A stretch of DNA of 64,000 nucleotides from Rhizobium sp. WYCCWR10014 (lineage in GTDB: Bacteria > Pseudomonadota > Alphaproteobacteria > Rhizobiales > Rhizobiaceae), in the NCBI RefSeq assembly GCF_001657485.1, contig NZ_LXFU01000050.1:1-64000 (forward strand), read 5' to 3'. Below the pieces are notes generated by a model. The model worked only from the letters and a program-made list of their open reading frames with translations, searched no databases and had not been told where the DNA came from. Positions 61,264 to 64,000 of the stretch are shown here, piece by piece. The position numbers and the translations under genes are program-made. Each line of letters starts with the position of its first letter. Within the stretch, counting starts at the first letter, position 1.

Positions 61264-61289
61264 GGCCGACGACCGCGCGGTCGCCGGCC
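61264..61289. terminator. Bidirectional hairpin between convergent genes
   Basis: GGCCG.CGACC-GCGC-GGTCG.CGGCC forms an 11-position stem with one A-C mismatch in the 50-base gap between the ATPase gene and the DapA-family gene. It lacks a strong T tract, so termination is likely but not certain. Confidence 0.55.
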
Positions 61290-61297
61290 TCGTTGTA

Positions 61298-62209
61298 TCA
61301 GGCGGCTTGGCGGATCTTCGAGGGACGCGTGGCGGCGGCCTTCTCGACCATGGCAGTGACTTCGGCGCGGCGGGCGCCCGAAAGCGGCAGGCGCGGCATG
61401 CGAACGCGTTCTGAGCCGCGGCCCATGATCTGCTCGGCGAGCTTGATCGACTGGACGAGGTCGTGTTCGGCATCGAGGTGCAGAAGCGGCATGAACCAGC
61501 GATAGATCTTGCGGGCCTCTTCCCAGTCACCGCGTTCGGCGGCGGCAACGAGCCGCACGGATTCCTCGGGGAAGGCGCTGGTCAGGCCGGAGACCCAGCC
61601 CTTGGCGCCAAGCATCAGGCCTTCAAGCGCCACATCGTCGAGACCTGCGAAGATATCGAAACGATCGCCGAATTCATTGATGAGATCGGTGAAGCGGCGC
61701 GGATCCGGCGCGCTTTCCTTGACCGCCTTGATGTTCGGCACGTCGGCAAGCACCTTCAGCACATCGGCGCCGATATTGACGCGGTAAGCCGGCGGGTTGT
61801 TGTAGAGCATGATCGGCAGCGAGGTCGCTTCGGCGACGGTGCGGAAATGCGCGATCAGCTCTTCGGGCTTCGGCACATAAACCATGGCCGGCAGCAGCAT
61901 CAGGCCGTCGGCGCCGAGCTTTTCGGCGTCGCGAGCATAGGCGACGGCACGGCGCGTGTCGAATTCGGACACGCCGGTGACCACGGGAACGCGGCCGTTG
62001 ACGACCTCGACGGCAGCTTTCAAGATCGTGCGCTTCTCCTCGGGGTCCAGCGAATTGTTCTCGCCGCATGTGCCCATGACGATCAGTCCATTGACGCCAT
62101 CGTTTACAAGCGCGTCCTGGACACGCTGGGTCGAGGGCAAATCAACGGAAAGATCTTCGTTGAACTGTGTCGTTACGGCGGGAAATACGCCCTTCCATCC
62201 TGTGGTCAT
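61298..62209 (-). CDS. DapA-family lyase/aldolase (possible 1-pyrroline-4-hydroxy-2-carboxylate deaminase)
   Basis: The 303-residue protein is a class I Schiff-base TIM barrel: GLIVMGTCGENNSLDPEEKR (about 41-60), catalytic Tyr in PIMLYNNPPAYRVN (about 134) and Schiff-base Lys in IKAVKESAPDPRRF (about 162). The family includes DapA, keto-deoxy sugar dehydratases/aldolases, and the hydroxyproline-pathway deaminase. The plain DapA role is unlikely because it is in a catabolic context with a divergent GntR gene. The neighbouring proline-iminopeptidase-like gene and the arabinofuranosidase favour the hydroxyproline option, but a pentonate dehydratase is a serious alternative. Confidence 0.75.
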   Translation of the reverse strand: MTTGWKGVFPAVTTQFNEDLSVDLPSTQRVQDALVNDGVNGLIVMGTCGENNSLDPEEKRTILKAAVEVVNGRVPVVTGVSEFDTRRAVAYARDAEKLGADGLMLLPAMVYVPKPEELIAHFRTVAEATSLPIMLYNNPPAYRVNIGADVLKVLADVPNIKAVKESAPDPRRFTDLINEFGDRFDIFAGLDDVALEGLMLGAKGWVSGLTSAFPEESVRLVAAAERGDWEEARKIYRWFMPLLHLDAEHDLVQSIKLAEQIMGRGSERVRMPRLPLSGARRAEVTAMVEKAAATRPSKIRQAA

Positions 62210-62247
62210 CGATCGAGCCTCGTTGAAACTGATTGCCTTATATACAA

Positions 62248-62257
62248 ACTGTCGACA
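62248..62257. promoter_or_regulatory. ACTGTCGACA element, copy 2
   Basis: Palindromic TGTCGACA core within TACAAACTGTCGACAAGA, between the divergent DapA-family and GntR genes. It is a candidate GntR operator and matches the element at 54962. Confidence 0.4.
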
Positions 62258-62359
62258 AGATTCAATGATGTGAGCTTACAAATTTGAGGCCCCCGAAGAC
62301 CGACATTGCGGGAATCGGCCGAAACGAAATACAAGGCTCTAACGAAAGAGGGCGGACGA

Positions 62360-63064
62360 ATGCGGAACGACGCGGAAAATGTGCGGGTGCGCGGCTCTGG
62401 CACGCAGAGCGTCTATGTGACGCTCAGGCGGGAAATCCTGTCGATGGCGCTGGAACCCGGCAGTCCGCTCGACGAGGTGCGGCTGTCGGAACGTTTCCGG
62501 ATGTCGCGGACTCCCATTCGCGAGGCGCTGTTGCGGCTCGCCGCCGACGGGCTGGTCACGACGCTGCCGAACAGGAACACGATCGTCGCGACGATCGATT
62601 TCGCAAGCCTGCCCACCTATTTCGAAGCGTTGACGCTGATGTACCGGGTGACGACCCGCGGCGCGGCGCAACGGCGCAACGGCGAGATCATGAAGACCGT
62701 TCGCCGGCATCAGAAGGACTTCGCCGATGCCGTTGCCGCGCGCGATGCCTATGCGATGATCGAGGCGAACCGCGAATTTCACGTCGCGATTGCCGAACTT
62801 GCCGGCAATTCCTATTACACGGCCTTCTTCGCCAGGCTGCTCGACGAGGGCCGCCGCATCCTGCGCCTTTACTACTCGACATTCGACGACCGTCTGCCGC
62901 GCCAGTATGTCGACGAACACGAGGAGATCATCGCCGCGATCGAGGCCGGTGACGTCGAGCGGGCCGACCGCCTGGCGATCGCCCACGCCGGGCAGATCGT
63001 TCGCCAGATCCAGGAATATATCGCCCGCGATCTGGACCGGCCGGTAGCGATCAGCATGTCCTGA
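62360..63064 (+). CDS. GntR-family (FCD) transcriptional regulator
   Basis: A 234-residue regulator with winged helix (VYVTLRREILSMALEPGSPLDEVRLSERFRMSRTPIREALLRLAADGLV, about 18-66) and FCD domain (EANREFHVAIAELAGNSYY, DEHEEIIAAIEAGD, AHAGQIV). ATG 62360 with an AGAGGG site is preferred over a TTG at 62306. It is divergent from the DapA-family gene and likely controls it. Confidence 0.88.
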   Translation: MRNDAENVRVRGSGTQSVYVTLRREILSMALEPGSPLDEVRLSERFRMSRTPIREALLRLAADGLVTTLPNRNTIVATIDFASLPTYFEALTLMYRVTTRGAAQRRNGEIMKTVRRHQKDFADAVAARDAYAMIEANREFHVAIAELAGNSYYTAFFARLLDEGRRILRLYYSTFDDRLPRQYVDEHEEIIAAIEAGDVERADRLAIAHAGQIVRQIQEYIARDLDRPVAISMS

Positions 63065-63093
63065 TGCGACGAGAGCAATGAACCGTTCGAGCC

Positions 63094-64000
63094 TCAGGAG
63101 GCGAGGGGGCCGCCCTGTTCCCTGACCAAGGTCATCAGCCTGCGCAGGACAGCCGCCGATTGGCGAACACCGTCATGCTCGAATTCGTTGGTCACCCATG
63201 CCTGCACGTTGGCGACGTGGCGCGCTGTCTCGAGCGAAAGTGCGGCATCGACATACATGTCGTCATGATAGATGACGGCAGCGACCGGCACTTCGTTTGC
63301 CGCGAGACGTGCCGGGGCATAGAGCGGCACGTAGCGCTCATGTGTGGCCAGCGCCTCGACGCCCGCCCTGAAAGCCCTGAGCGAGCGAATTTCCTCGAAC
63401 ATCCAGTGATACATCATCTCCCCCGTCAACAGCAGCGGCCGCCGGTCGCCGGCAAAAGCCGGATGCTCGGCGCGGATCCGTTCGGCCGCCCAGGCAGTCG
63501 GCGTCCCGGCCTGGCCATAGATGCTTTCCTGCAAAACGGCGAAGAGCGGATTGTCGTCATAGGAGGTCAGGGACATCACCGACGCGAGAAAGCGATCGGA
63601 GAGACGGTCTTCATTGGGACCGGAGAAAGCCTCGTCGACCAGCCAATGGATGTTCTCGTAACCCGGCGCCATGCCGAAATCGATGCCGATGGTCTGAAAG
63701 CGGCGAACGGAGAGGCGATCGCCATCGGGCAACCGCACCTCATTGGTCTCGATATAGTCGGCGATCCGGCCGATGCGCTCGGCATCCCCGGGGTAGCGGC
63801 GGTAATAGGCGGCGTTCTTTTCGGTGACGCGCGGGTAGGTGCGCCGATAGACATCGTCGGCCGTCGCCCCAAGGCCGGCAAGGCCGCCGGTGACATAACA
63901 GGCGGAAAGTCCCTCCGGCGCCTTCGACAGATAGGTGAGTGTCAGGAAGCCGCCATAGCTCTGGCCCAGCGTCTGCCAGCGCCCGCCGCCGAAGACGGTT
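63094..64000 (-). CDS. Proline iminopeptidase-like alpha/beta hydrolase (5' end outside window)
   Basis: The frame runs open to the right edge. The visible part begins with FGGGRWQTLGQSYGGFLTLTYLS, giving the GQSYGG nucleophile elbow of family S33 prolyl aminopeptidases. It continues with VTGGLAGLGATADDVYRRTYPRV, and ends with PVAAVIYHDDMYVDAALSLETA, whose DDMYV carries the catalytic Asp region. Such enzymes remove N-terminal proline from peptides. The gene converges with the GntR gene. The ATG at 63738 is internal. Confidence 0.82.
   Translation of the reverse strand, partial: TVFGGGRWQTLGQSYGGFLTLTYLSKAPEGLSACYVTGGLAGLGATADDVYRRTYPRVTEKNAAYYRRYPGDAERIGRIADYIETNEVRLPDGDRLSVRRFQTIGIDFGMAPGYENIHWLVDEAFSGPNEDRLSDRFLASVMSLTSYDDNPLFAVLQESIYGQAGTPTAWAAERIRAEHPAFAGDRRPLLLTGEMMYHWMFEEIRSLRAFRAGVEALATHERYVPLYAPARLAANEVPVAAVIYHDDMYVDAALSLETARHVANVQAWVTNEFEHDGVRQSAAVLRRLMTLVREQGGPLAS

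Overview
The window looks like part of a large plasmid of a fast-growing Rhizobium (R. leguminosarum/R. etli type). The support is a Ti/Rhizobium-type TraA relaxase-helicase at the left edge, GC-rich alpha-proteobacterial coding sequence, an unusual density of solute ABC transporters (seven systems), each beside its own catabolic genes and regulator, and remnants of toxin-antitoxin modules. All names come from reading protein motifs and gene order; no database search was possible.

Layout. 1-2.4 kb: 3' part of traA, with no traF/B/H after it. 2.8-4.2 kb: two toxin-antitoxin modules, AbiE and ParE/Phd type, in which both antitoxin frames are intact and both toxins are wrecked. 4.4-24.6 kb: an organosulfur island. 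It starts with a cluster like the Bacillus subtilis yxe/ytm S-alkyl-cysteine salvage operons (two luciferase-like monooxygenases, M20 deacetylase, GNAT acetyltransferase, a fused permease-ATPase and two tandem binding proteins). A third monooxygenase, a GST-kappa-like isomerase, a membrane di-iron desaturase homologue, a 108-residue protein that is half Met+Cys, a 309-bp inverted-repeat element, a SutR-like XRE-cupin regulator, an FMN reductase, a chain of microproteins, a ChaC-type cyclotransferase, tauABC and a YdhS-like flavoprotein follow. Five promoters of this island share a dyad of the form TCTA-N9-TAGA or its half site TTATAGAC, which suggests one regulon, perhaps under the XRE-cupin protein.

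24.7-36.5 kb: a GntR regulator and an apparent eleven-gene operon (DUF1185 protein, hydrolase, flavin reductase with a Nudix-like tail, LLM monooxygenase, two aldehyde dehydrogenases, NIPSNAP protein, PotFGHI-like transporter). Copies of TGGTATACCA or close variants lie before the regulator, before the operon and between them. 36.8-37.7 kb: a lone PAP2-type membrane phosphatase. 37.9-45.5 kb: a PotABCD-like transporter with RidA on the minus strand, divergent from a MocR-type regulator and a DadA-like oxidase, probably for uptake and oxidative deamination of an amino compound. 45.6-46.2 kb: an apparently complete ParDE module.

46.2-52.6 kb: an alpha-L-rhamnosidase (GH78) with its own sugar ABC transporter, and a divergent LacI regulator. 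53.8-61.2 kb: a second LacI regulator, sugar ABC transporter and GH127 beta-L-arabinofuranosidase. 61.3-64 kb: a DapA-family lyase, a GntR regulator and a truncated proline-iminopeptidase-like gene. Together the right half reads as equipment for plant cell-wall glycosides, possibly hydroxyproline-rich glycoproteins. No tRNA, rRNA, CRISPR array, transposase or replication origin was seen.
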